Shown piece after piece: positions 1-6,345 of a DNA stretch of 17,172 nucleotides. Both the position numbers and the translations under genes were made by a program. The notes under the pieces are model-generated. The model saw nothing but the letters and a program-made list of their open reading frames with translations, was not told the DNA's origin and searched no databases. Numbering within the stretch: position 1 is the stretch's first letter; the number at the start of each line of letters is the position of its first letter. The DNA is from a bacterium (GTDB lineage: Bacteria; Patescibacteriota; Patescibacteriia; Magasanikbacterales; GWA2-37-8): contig JAJYIJ010000010.1 of the NCBI GenBank assembly GCA_021790135.1, positions 1 to 17,172 on the forward strand. Direction: 5' to 3'.

Positions 1-699
1 CTGGGAATTGCCCACTAAATCGGGTCTTATATGCTCATACGTCTCGGGTCGTTTTAAAATAGCGCTGACGTGGATACCGCCTTTATGGGCGAACGCACTG
101 TCACCGACAAAGGGCTGTCTCTTGAAGTGTCTGATATTACCGATCTCATTAACTAAAGAGTTTAAATCATAATCTAATAATTTCGTCTCGCTTATCATGC
201 TATTAAAACGAGAAATATCTATTCCGATTGCATGTATACCGAGTTCATTAGCTTGTACTAATGTAGTGCCGGAACCACAAAATGGATCAAGAATAATGTC
301 GCCTCTCTTAAAAAAAGCTTTTTGTTTAAAAGTATCAATATGATCATCAATAAAATATTCAACCAACTGAGGAATGAACTTGCCTTTATAAGGATGGAGT
401 CGGTGAACGTGCTTTGTTGTATCTGACTCGCGCAAATGATCAAACGAAAGGCCCCAATTTAAATCACTGCCTAGTTTTTTTTTCCATTCAAGCTCTCGCC
501 TGCCCTTAAATGACAAATAATATTGCTTAAGATCCAGCATATCAATTTGGGTAGCACCATTCTCTTCATATTTTTTTACTTTGCCGTACTGAATCAGATA
601 AGAGATATTGGACTCGCTGACATTCCTTCCCAAAAAACAACATGCCCAGTCGCAGGCTTGTTTTACAGTAAGCAGTTGTTGTGCCTTAGTTGAAGCCAT
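1..699 (-). CDS. Partial DNA methyltransferase running in frame into a LeuA/CimA fragment
   Basis: An open frame of 233 codons starts at ATG (complement 697-699) and runs off the left edge without a stop. Residues about 8-50 resemble a small helix-turn-helix (LTVKQACDWA ... YLIQYGKVKKYEENG). Around residue 110 is HRLHPYKGKFIPQL, a stretch seen just before the AdoMet site in many N4/N6 DNA methylases. It is followed by the AdoMet-binding motif DPFCGSGTT near residue 140 and GIDISRFN near 159. The catalytic DPPY/SPPY motif, expected further downstream, is not present. From about residue 190 the frame reads RQPFVGDSAFAHKGGIHVSA and then PETYEHIRPDLVGNS. These match the conserved C-terminal catalytic part of 2-isopropylmalate/citramalate synthases and belong to no methylase I know. 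The LeuA-like part also looks more GC-rich. The hybrid is either a real fusion or a chimeric join near 110-160. No Shine-Dalgarno is visible. Confidence 0.85.
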   Translation of the reverse strand, partial: MASTKAQQLLTVKQACDWACCFLGRNVSESNISYLIQYGKVKKYEENGATQIDMLDLKQYYLSFKGRRELEWKKKLGSDLNWGLSFDHLRESDTTKHVHRLHPYKGKFIPQLVEYFIDDHIDTFKQKAFFKRGDIILDPFCGSGTTLVQANELGIHAIGIDISRFNSMISETKLLDYDLNSLVNEIGNIRHFKRQPFVGDSAFAHKGGIHVSAILKRPETYEHIRPDLVGNSQ

Positions 700-828
700 A
701 TGAGAATTATTTTCAAAAATTTTTATAATCAACTTACAATCACTTTTTGCTGTTCAATTTTAACCCTTTTTTTTAAAAAAGTAAAGATTTTTTTGCGCAA
801 AAACTGCAATTATTTAACGCTTTAATCC

Positions 829-858
829 TTGACAAAATCACCATTTTTTCTGTAGGCT
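829..858 (+). promoter_or_regulatory. Putative sigma-70 promoter of the GC-rich cassette
   Basis: A perfect -35 hexamer TTGACA (829-834) is followed after 18 bases by TAGGCT (853-858), a weak -10. It lies 45 bases upstream of the 119-aa ORF. A short hairpin CATCCC/GGGATG (866-871 with 878-883) and a purine-rich GGAAGG tract (about 885-897), which may act as the ribosome-binding site, lie between promoter and start. Confidence 0.5.
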
Positions 859-903
859 ACGCCAGCATCCCACTTTCGGGATGAAGGAAGGAAGGAAACA
901 GTC

Positions 904-1263
904 ATGAGGGACTGGCAGACGATGTTCTGGCTACTCTACCTCCGGCTGGAGGGAGCCGGAATCCACGAGTTCATCAAGAAGGCCCCCAAGGATGCGACGA
1001 ACTGCATCGCCACCTTCGATGGTGGTCTGTCGCTCGTCGTGAAGGCACGTCCGGAAGGCAAGCTAGAGATCAAGATCAGCGCACCAGAGGTTGCACTGAA
1101 GACCACGATCGGGCAAGGGTACGGCCAGGCCGGGCTCGAGGCAGACAAGCTTTCTTCCCGCGGGCAGGAGGGCCAGTGGGAAGAGTTGATCAAGCAGATC
1201 GTGGCGCAAGTACCCCTGTACGACCTCGAAAAGATCTTCCAATGGGTCGTGACCGACGGGTGA
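904..1263 (+). CDS. Hypothetical protein, very GC-rich 119-aa ORF
   Basis: I do not recognise this family. The 119-aa product is soluble-looking: a tryptophan-rich N-terminus (MRDWQTMFWLLYLRLEG), a central part with many charged residues and predicted beta strands (GGLSLVVKARPEGKLEIKIS), and a C-terminal acidic helix ending WVVTDG. No signal peptide or membrane helix is evident. The start is supported by a repeated GGAAGG tract 7-19 bases upstream. Third codon positions are strongly G/C (AAG, ATC, GAG, CTC dominate), whereas ruvB and the other neighbours use many A/T-ending codons. Compositionally the gene stands apart. It has its own promoter upstream and two hairpins plus a terminator downstream, so it is probably monocistronic. 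The codon bias supports a real coding region, possibly acquired. An alternative is an RNA-related element that happens to be open. Confidence 0.6.
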   Translation: MRDWQTMFWLLYLRLEGAGIHEFIKKAPKDATNCIATFDGGLSLVVKARPEGKLEIKISAPEVALKTTIGQGYGQAGLEADKLSSRGQEGQWEELIKQIVAQVPLYDLEKIFQWVVTDG

Positions 1264-1276
1264 AGAAAAACGGTCA

Positions 1277-1330
1277 GTTCCGTACCGCGGAACGGAACCC
1301 CGACGACATGCTGCACAAGGTGTCGTCGGG
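1277..1330 (+). other. Two GC-rich hairpins after the 119-aa ORF
   Basis: GTTCCGT (1277-1283) pairs with ACGGAAC (1292-1298). CCCGACGACA (1299-1308) pairs perfectly with TGTCGTCGGG (1321-1330), with a 12-base loop. They lie directly between the stop codon and the terminator and would form a stable 3' UTR, possibly protecting the transcript. No T-run follows them, so they are not terminators themselves. Confidence 0.6.
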
Positions 1331-1359
1331 ATGAGCAGGATCAAACTTGTGCCTACTCA

Positions 1360-1390
1360 AAAACAACCCAACTTTGGGTTGTTTTTGTTT
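1360..1390. terminator. Bidirectional Rho-independent terminator
   Basis: AAAACAACCCAA (1360-1371) and TTGGGTTGTTTT (1374-1385) form a stem that ends in a T-rich tail on both strands. It can end the plus-strand 119-aa ORF transcript and the converging minus-strand DUF488/coiled-coil operon, whose last stop is at 1399. Confidence 0.85.
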
Positions 1391-1398
1391 ATTTTTAT

Positions 1399-1848
1399 TC
1401 ACTCGATTTCCAACCGTCTGAGTATGTCCTGAACGCGCTGAGTGGCTTCCTCGTTCGCCTTTTCTTCCGTCCAATCACTGTGCTCCTCAAGAATATTTTT
1501 TGTTTCTTCAGTGAGCAACGCCTTTTTCAAGTCACCAATCTCCCCCTGCAAACGGGCGAGTTTGGTCTTCAGTCGTTCAAGCGTCTTTTGATCGCGCTCG
1601 ACTGACGGTATTGTGCTGTCAGACGAGGTTACTTTGAGCTGCGCCCGAATCGCCGCCACCGCCTGCATCACCATCTGCATGTTGCCGATGATATTTTGAA
1701 TCTGCTGTTTGGTGGTCTTCACCTCGCGGGACACCACCTCGACGCGCTCCTTCGCCGCCAGCTTTTTCTCTTCTTGCTCAGGCTGATTTTCTTTTGTCTC
1801 ATGCCGCCCTTCAATATTTTCAACATTGTTGCTTTCAAACTGAGCCAT
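1399..1848 (-). CDS. Hypothetical coiled-coil protein, 149 aa
   Basis: No family is recognised. The product is highly charged (Glu/Lys/Gln-rich) and almost entirely helical. Residues about 20-125 look like coiled coil with heptad-like spacing of hydrophobics (VVSREVKTTKQQIQNIIGNM; LERLKTKLARLQGEIGDLKK). A short polar linker (SSDSTIPSVERD) around residue 80 breaks the helix. It has no signal peptide and no membrane segment, so it is likely cytoplasmic, perhaps a scaffold or oligomerisation protein. It starts 5 bases after the stop of the DUF488 gene and has no Shine-Dalgarno, so translational coupling is likely. The Met at 1848 is the only sensible start. It is followed by the bidirectional terminator at 1360-1390. 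Confidence 0.75.
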   Translation of the reverse strand: MAQFESNNVENIEGRHETKENQPEQEEKKLAAKERVEVVSREVKTTKQQIQNIIGNMQMVMQAVAAIRAQLKVTSSDSTIPSVERDQKTLERLKTKLARLQGEIGDLKKALLTEETKNILEEHSDWTEEKANEEATQRVQDILRRLEIE

Positions 1849-1853
1849 ATAAA

Positions 1854-2210
1854 TTACTTTTTTAATAATATTTTTAACAATGCGACGGCGTTGTTGTGTA
1901 ATTCGTTCTTCGCGCCAAAAAGCAACGTCACCCTTTTATATTTGGAAAGGCGGATGCAAAATTGGTTAAGCAGACTGCCCTGCCGCCGTAATTCACTGTA
2001 ATATTTTTTTTGGAATACTGCCCACGTTAATTTATTCTGGTGAAAATGAGAACGCAACTCATTGCTCGGGGCAATCTCTTTACACCACCAATCAATTTTC
2101 GCTTCTTTCTTCGCCAGTCCGCGCGGCCATAGACGATCAACCAAAACTCGAAAGCCGTCGCCCCGTTCCACCGGCGCATAAACACGCTTCAAACGAATTT
2201 GTGCCAACAT
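1854..2210 (-). CDS. DUF488 family protein (YeaO-like)
   Basis: The 118-aa product matches the YeaO branch of DUF488. It has the N-terminal KRVYAPVERGDGFRVLVDRL block, then WPRG (28-31), the central WWCKEIAPSNELR (about 41-53) and the C-terminal TLLFGAKNELHNNAVALL block. Length is normal for the family (about 115-125 aa). The family is widespread and small. Its biochemical role is not established, so no function is given. It is the first gene of a two-gene minus-strand operon with the coiled-coil protein. No Shine-Dalgarno precedes the ATG. A leader of about 165 nt with strong hairpins lies between the likely promoter and this start. Confidence 0.88.
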   Translation of the reverse strand: MLAQIRLKRVYAPVERGDGFRVLVDRLWPRGLAKKEAKIDWWCKEIAPSNELRSHFHQNKLTWAVFQKKYYSELRRQGSLLNQFCIRLSKYKRVTLLFGAKNELHNNAVALLKILLKK

Positions 2211-2227
2211 ATTTATTTTTATTAGAA

Positions 2228-2355
2228 GCCCGCAAATACCCTGCGGTCTTGCCGCAGGGTAAGTGGGCGAGTAAAGATAGATATGTCGGCGGAGCCGACT
2301 CTTTGTCTAAAAAACCCGCCCAGATACCCTGCGCTTTTAGCGCCGGGTCGGGTTT
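2228..2355 (-). promoter_or_regulatory. Structured leader / palindromic repeats upstream of the DUF488 gene
   Basis: Three hairpins lie in this gap. At 2228-2268, TACCCTGCGG (2237-2246) pairs perfectly with CCGCAGGGTA (2252-2261), flanked by GCCC/GGGC. At 2285-2299, GTCGGC pairs with GCCGAC. At 2312-2355, AAACCCG pairs with CGGGTTT around an inner ACCCtGCGC/GCGCcGGGT stem. The outer two look like diverged copies of one palindrome, both containing ATACCCTGCG. Read on the minus strand, the 2312-2355 hairpin is followed by TTTTTT, like a terminator placed inside the DUF488 leader. Its 3' arm can instead pair with the 5' arm of the next hairpin (GCAGGGTA with TACCCTGC, plus GGGCG with CGCCC), so an attenuator is conceivable. 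A simple REP-like repeat is the alternative. Confidence 0.5.
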
Positions 2356-2363
2356 ATTAAAAA

Positions 2364-2392
2364 TGGACTTTATTAACCGAATTTATTATACT
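2364..2392 (+). promoter_or_regulatory. ruvB promoter, probably giving a leaderless mRNA
   Basis: TGGACT (2364-2369), a 17-base spacer and TATACT (2387-2392) form a good sigma-70-like promoter. The predicted transcription start falls at about 2399-2401, on or next to the ruvB ATG at 2401. No Shine-Dalgarno is present. On the opposite strand the same bases give a perfect TATAAT (complement of 2385-2390), a candidate -10 for the divergent DUF488 operon, although its -35 is weak. The two promoters would overlap and compete. Confidence 0.6.
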
Positions 2393-2400
2393 GTAGCAAT

Positions 2401-3432
2401 ATGACTGAAGAAAAGCAAAACCCGGAACGCTTGGTTGAAGCCACGGATACTGGCGATGAAGCCGCAATTGAAATTACCCTCCGGCCAAAACAGTTGACCG
2501 ATTTTGTCGGCCAAGAAGCCATCAAGGACAATTTGTCAGTTGCGATCGCCGCCGCCAAAAAACGCGCCGAAACCTTGGAACACCTCCTTCTCTATGGCAA
2601 CCCTGGCCTGGGAAAAACCACGCTCGCCACCATTATTGCCCACGAAATGAACGCGCCGATCAAAGTCACCTCCGGGCCAGCGCTCGAGAAAGTCGGCGAC
2701 CTGGCGGCCATTCTTTCGAACCTGCAAACCGGTGAAATTCTTTTCATTGATGAAATCCATCGCTTGAACAAATCGATTGAAGAAGTGCTCTATCCGGCCC
2801 TGGAGGATTTTTCCTTGGATATTATTTTGGGCAAAGGCCCAGCCGCGAGAAGCATCCGTTTGCCACTCAACCATTTCACCCTGATCGGCGCCACCACTAA
2901 ACTTTCGATGCTTTCCAATCCTTTGCGTGATCGTTTCGGCCACACGTTTCATTTAAATTTCTACGACGTGCCGGACATTGAAAAAATTCTTATTCGCAAC
3001 GCCGCCATTCTCGGCGTGACGCCGGAAGGTGATTCGCTGGCGCGGATTGCCGGCCGCAGCCGACGCACGCCGCGCATCGCCAACCGGCTGCTCAAACGCA
3101 TCCGCGATGTGGCCGATGTGGAGGGCCAGGGAATAATCAACCAAGAAATTATCGCGCGCTCTTTTGATATGCTTGGCGTTGACGAACTTGGTCTTGATGA
3201 AATCGACCGACGGCTGCTGAGTACACTCATCGAAAAATTTAGCGGCGGCCCAGTCGGTCTTGGCACGCTCGCCGCCGCGATTGCCGAAGAAACGGACACG
3301 ATTGAAACTGTCTATGAACCCTATCTGCTTCAAATCGGTTTTCTGGAGCGGACGCCGCGGGGGCGCAAAGCCACACCGGCAGCCTACCGCCACCTCGGCT
3401 TCCGTGAACCCCGCGAAGCAACCTTGCTCTAA
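2401..3432 (+). CDS. ruvB: Holliday junction branch migration helicase RuvB
   Basis: RuvB is the hexameric AAA+ motor that, with RuvA, drives branch migration of Holliday junctions in recombinational repair. The 343-aa length is typical. Visible features in order: the N-terminal LRPKQLTDFVGQEAIKDNL, Walker A GNPGLGKT (66-73, where Asn replaces the usual first Pro), Walker B LFIDEIH (114-120), sensor 1 GATT (163-166), the arginine-finger region PLRDRFG (174-180), the sensor 2/lid block GRSRRTPRIANRLLKRIRD (218-236), and the C-terminal winged helix with GGPVGLGTLAAAI (282-294) and ERTPRGRKAT (316-325). ruvA and ruvC are not adjacent. The ATG at 2401 is chosen because the promoter abuts it and the conserved region starts soon after. 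A terminator follows directly. Confidence 0.97.
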   Translation: MTEEKQNPERLVEATDTGDEAAIEITLRPKQLTDFVGQEAIKDNLSVAIAAAKKRAETLEHLLLYGNPGLGKTTLATIIAHEMNAPIKVTSGPALEKVGDLAAILSNLQTGEILFIDEIHRLNKSIEEVLYPALEDFSLDIILGKGPAARSIRLPLNHFTLIGATTKLSMLSNPLRDRFGHTFHLNFYDVPDIEKILIRNAAILGVTPEGDSLARIAGRSRRTPRIANRLLKRIRDVADVEGQGIINQEIIARSFDMLGVDELGLDEIDRRLLSTLIEKFSGGPVGLGTLAAAIAEETDTIETVYEPYLLQIGFLERTPRGRKATPAAYRHLGFREPREATLL

Positions 3433-3435
3433 AAT

Positions 3436-3466
3436 AAAATAACCTGCTGCGGCAGGTTATTTTTTA
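3436..3466. terminator. Bidirectional terminator between ruvB and the PBP gene
   Basis: AAAATAACCTGC (3436-3447) pairs with GCAGGTTATTTT (3452-3463) around a 4-base loop, with T-runs on both strands. It begins 4 bases after the ruvB stop. The T-run reaches into the stop codon of the converging PBP gene, so it serves both. Confidence 0.9.
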
Positions 3467-6337
3467 CTGTACCGTCACCTGTAAATCTTTCTCTTCTGTC
3501 TGTCCCTGATTGGTCGTCATCACCGCCCGGAGCGTATAGGTCCCCGGCCCCGGATTATGTTGCCAGACAAAAGCCAGATGCCCATTTGATGCGGTGTCGG
3601 CCGGGTGGCTGAAAGTATAAATCAATTTTTCACCGCTGCCGCCATCAAGATAGATTGCGATCGTCGAAATCGATTCCCAACGGAAAGGCGCCAAACTCAT
3701 GGCGCGAGGAAAATCACTTTGTGCCAAACTCAAAGGAGATGAATCAACCCACTCAACCGAGGGAGACGCGAGCGGTCCTTCATAGTCAAAAGGAACTTGA
3801 ATAGACGTGGAATTCCCCTGATCATCTTCGGCGATAACGCGCAAAGTATGCTGACCAGTCATCAACTGGTAGACTGAATAATTCGCTTGAAATGGATACT
3901 GGGTGGAAGCAGCCACCAAGGTGCCATCGATATAATAAAGAACCTCCGTCACGCCACGCGGCGCCGATGCGTTGACTGCAAATGAAATCGCTGGACTGGT
4001 GATCACCTGACCGGCGACAGGGCTCACCACTGTTAAGGTGGGAGCAAGACCGGGCGAAGCCGGCGCGTCGTAGGTGGTCGGCGGATCGGCAAAAACAATT
4101 TGCTTCCCCGCCGTCATTTGTTCAGCTGCCCAATTCTGAACGCCCTCTTCCCAGGCCGCATATTGCGAATCCGTCGTCGGATCGGCCGGTGGCGGCCCAT
4201 TGGGATTGTTCTTATCCACATAATATAGAATCGAGTGCGGCGGCAAAAATGTTTTCTCAGTAATAAAATTCGGCGGCGTGCTGGACGTGGCGATATTGCC
4301 GGTGGCTGTATCAATCGGTAATTGAATTCCGCCATCCTCAGCGCGCAAAACCGGCTTCAAATTAGGAGTCGAGCTCGGCGCTGGTGGAAACTGTTCCGGC
4401 GTCGTACTGGCCAGAGCCTGTTGCATAAATTGATTCCAGATTAAACCGGCCAAACTGCTTCCTTCTCCGTTCATCGGAGCGGGAATAGTGTTGCCTACCC
4501 AGACGCCGGCAGCCAATGATGGCACATAGCCCATGGTCCACGCATCCTTGGCGTCATTGGTCGTGCCGGTTTTTGCTGCCACTGGCCGATCCGGCAAAAC
4601 CAACGTACTGTGCAAACCAAATATCATCGCTCGCGCTTGATTATCCGACAATACATTCGAAATTGTCGCGTCCAAATCCGGCGTAATTGCCACCGTACCC
4701 GGATTCGGTTGCCATTGACTTAAAACGTTTCCATTAGCATCTTCAACTTTCAAAATGCTTACCGGCTGGTGGTACACGCCGTTATCGGCAAGGGCCGCGT
4801 AGGCATTCGTATGCTGCAACAAATTCACTTCACAACCGCCGAGCACCAAGGATAAACCACAGTTCTCACCATCAAGCGTCGTATAGCCGAATCGCTTTAA
4901 AAAGTTCACTGCGTTGTCAACGCCGACAAGATACAATGTCTTCACGGCTGGAATATTCAACGAATTCTGAAGTGCTGTCCGCATCGTTAAGTAACCATGT
5001 TCTTTGCCGTCATAATCCTTTGGACTGTATTGCTGGCCGTTTGGTCCGGCTCCGAAATTTGTTTTAACATCATACAAGCCAGTGTCCGGCGTAAATCCGT
5101 CCTGAAAAGCCAGCGTATACACAAATGGTTTCAAGGATGATCCTGGCTGCCGCTTGCCGAGCACCGCCACGTCGTACTGGCCGTCAATTGAATCGTCATT
5201 ATAGTCGCGCGAGCCGACCAGCGCCAAAATTTGCGCGGTCTTGGGATCAATCGCCACCAAAGCCGCGTTGTCGGCGTTAGCACTTTTTGCCAATTTATCT
5301 CCTTCGGTTTTGACAATATTCTGCGCTATTTGTTGTTTATCATAGTCCAACGTCGTGATCACCTTCAGCCCACCGGTATCGACGAGCTGCTCGCCAAATT
5401 GATTCACCAATTGCTCTTTGACATAATTAACAAAGTGCGGCGCAAAATAAATTCCCTGATTATGATAAATATGCAAAGCAACACTCTCTGCGGATTGTTT
5501 TTGTTCAGCCGTGATATATCCTTGCTCAAACATTAATTCCAGCACGGTATTACGTCGTGCTTGCAGGGCGTCCAAATTATCCAAATAATACGTCGGCGCT
5601 TGATTCAAAGCCGCGAGTGCGGCGGCTTCATCCAAAGTAAGATCGGCCGAACTCTTATGGAAATAGCTTTGCGCTGCCGCCTCCACGCCATAATTAGTTT
5701 CCCCCAAAGGAATTTCGTTCAAATAAAGCTGTAAAATTTCATCTTTAGAATATTTTTGGCTGAGACGCAACGCTAAAATTGCTTCTTTAATTTTTCGAAC
5801 AATACTACGCTCATTACCGACGATTGTATTTTTGATAAGCTGCTGTGTGATGGTCGAAGCACCACCGGAACCAACTTTGTGTCCGATCAAATCATTAAAA
5901 CCAGCCCGAATAATACTACCAATTTCAATCCCATTATTTTGATAAAAATTTTTGTCCTCAACCGCGACAAAAGCTTTTGGTAACCACGTTGACATTTGAC
6001 TGAGTGTTACCACCGTTCGCTTTTGATTCTGATACACTTCATAAAGAAGATGCTGGCCGGTGCGATCATAAATTTTGGTGCTCTCCGCCACCTCGGCTTG
6101 TGGCAGCTTCGACGGATCAGGCAAATCGCGGCTCACCCAGAGTACCAAGCCAGCGACCACGACGAATCCGAGGAGCAAACAAAAAATCACCACTTGCAAA
6201 AAGCGTTTAATAACCGGCCATCGGAGCCAACGCCGAGATGGGGATCGAACGCGCCCCGTTGTGGGCGGCGGATCGTTCTGGTGCTCGGAAATGGTCCCGT
6301 AAATACGGCTACCGCGTGAATGTCGTGAAAAAGGCAT
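3464..6337 (-). CDS. Bifunctional class A penicillin-binding protein with Ig-like C-terminus
   Basis: It polymerises lipid II and cross-links peptidoglycan on the outer face of the cytoplasmic membrane. The 957 residues comprise a basic cytoplasmic N-terminus, one membrane anchor (about 46-68), a GT51 glycosyltransferase domain and a transpeptidase domain. GT51 motifs are VEDKNFY with catalytic Glu127, GGASTITQQ (158-166), RKIKEAILALRLSQ (181-194) and LYLNEIPLG (204-212). In the first motif the usual His is Asn (EDKNFYQNNG). Transpeptidase motifs are PGSSLKPF with nucleophile Ser400 in SxxK, SLN (459-461) and KTGTT (589-593). After about residue 650 comes a Pro/Ser/Thr-rich linker, then an Ig-like region (about 763-853) and another beta-rich tail, probably a wall-associated extension. 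It starts 8 bases after the comM/yifB stop, is last in the operon and has no Shine-Dalgarno. It is of the PBP1a/PbpC type, and I give no finer name. Confidence 0.95.
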   Translation of the reverse strand: MPFSRHSRGSRIYGTISEHQNDPPPTTGRVRSPSRRWLRWPVIKRFLQVVIFCLLLGFVVVAGLVLWVSRDLPDPSKLPQAEVAESTKIYDRTGQHLLYEVYQNQKRTVVTLSQMSTWLPKAFVAVEDKNFYQNNGIEIGSIIRAGFNDLIGHKVGSGGASTITQQLIKNTIVGNERSIVRKIKEAILALRLSQKYSKDEILQLYLNEIPLGETNYGVEAAAQSYFHKSSADLTLDEAAALAALNQAPTYYLDNLDALQARRNTVLELMFEQGYITAEQKQSAESVALHIYHNQGIYFAPHFVNYVKEQLVNQFGEQLVDTGGLKVITTLDYDKQQIAQNIVKTEGDKLAKSANADNAALVAIDPKTAQILALVGSRDYNDDSIDGQYDVAVLGKRQPGSSLKPFVYTLAFQDGFTPDTGLYDVKTNFGAGPNGQQYSPKDYDGKEHGYLTMRTALQNSLNIPAVKTLYLVGVDNAVNFLKRFGYTTLDGENCGLSLVLGGCEVNLLQHTNAYAALADNGVYHQPVSILKVEDANGNVLSQWQPNPGTVAITPDLDATISNVLSDNQARAMIFGLHSTLVLPDRPVAAKTGTTNDAKDAWTMGYVPSLAAGVWVGNTIPAPMNGEGSSLAGLIWNQFMQQALASTTPEQFPPAPSSTPNLKPVLRAEDGGIQLPIDTATGNIATSSTPPNFITEKTFLPPHSILYYVDKNNPNGPPPADPTTDSQYAAWEEGVQNWAAEQMTAGKQIVFADPPTTYDAPASPGLAPTLTVVSPVAGQVITSPAISFAVNASAPRGVTEVLYYIDGTLVAASTQYPFQANYSVYQLMTGQHTLRVIAEDDQGNSTSIQVPFDYEGPLASPSVEWVDSSPLSLAQSDFPRAMSLAPFRWESISTIAIYLDGGSGEKLIYTFSHPADTASNGHLAFVWQHNPGPGTYTLRAVMTTNQGQTEEKDLQVTVQ

Positions 6338-6345
6338 GACAAAAT

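Noticed and set aside
936..1344. Minus-strand frames of 126 and 93 codons opposite the GC-rich ORF
   Set aside because: High GC lengthens antisense frames. The plus-strand frame has the promoter, ribosome-binding tract and correct terminator order.
2536..3421. Several long minus-strand frames opposite ruvB
   Set aside because: They are antisense shadows of a clearly conserved gene, with Arg/Ala/Gly-rich compositions and no starts with signals.
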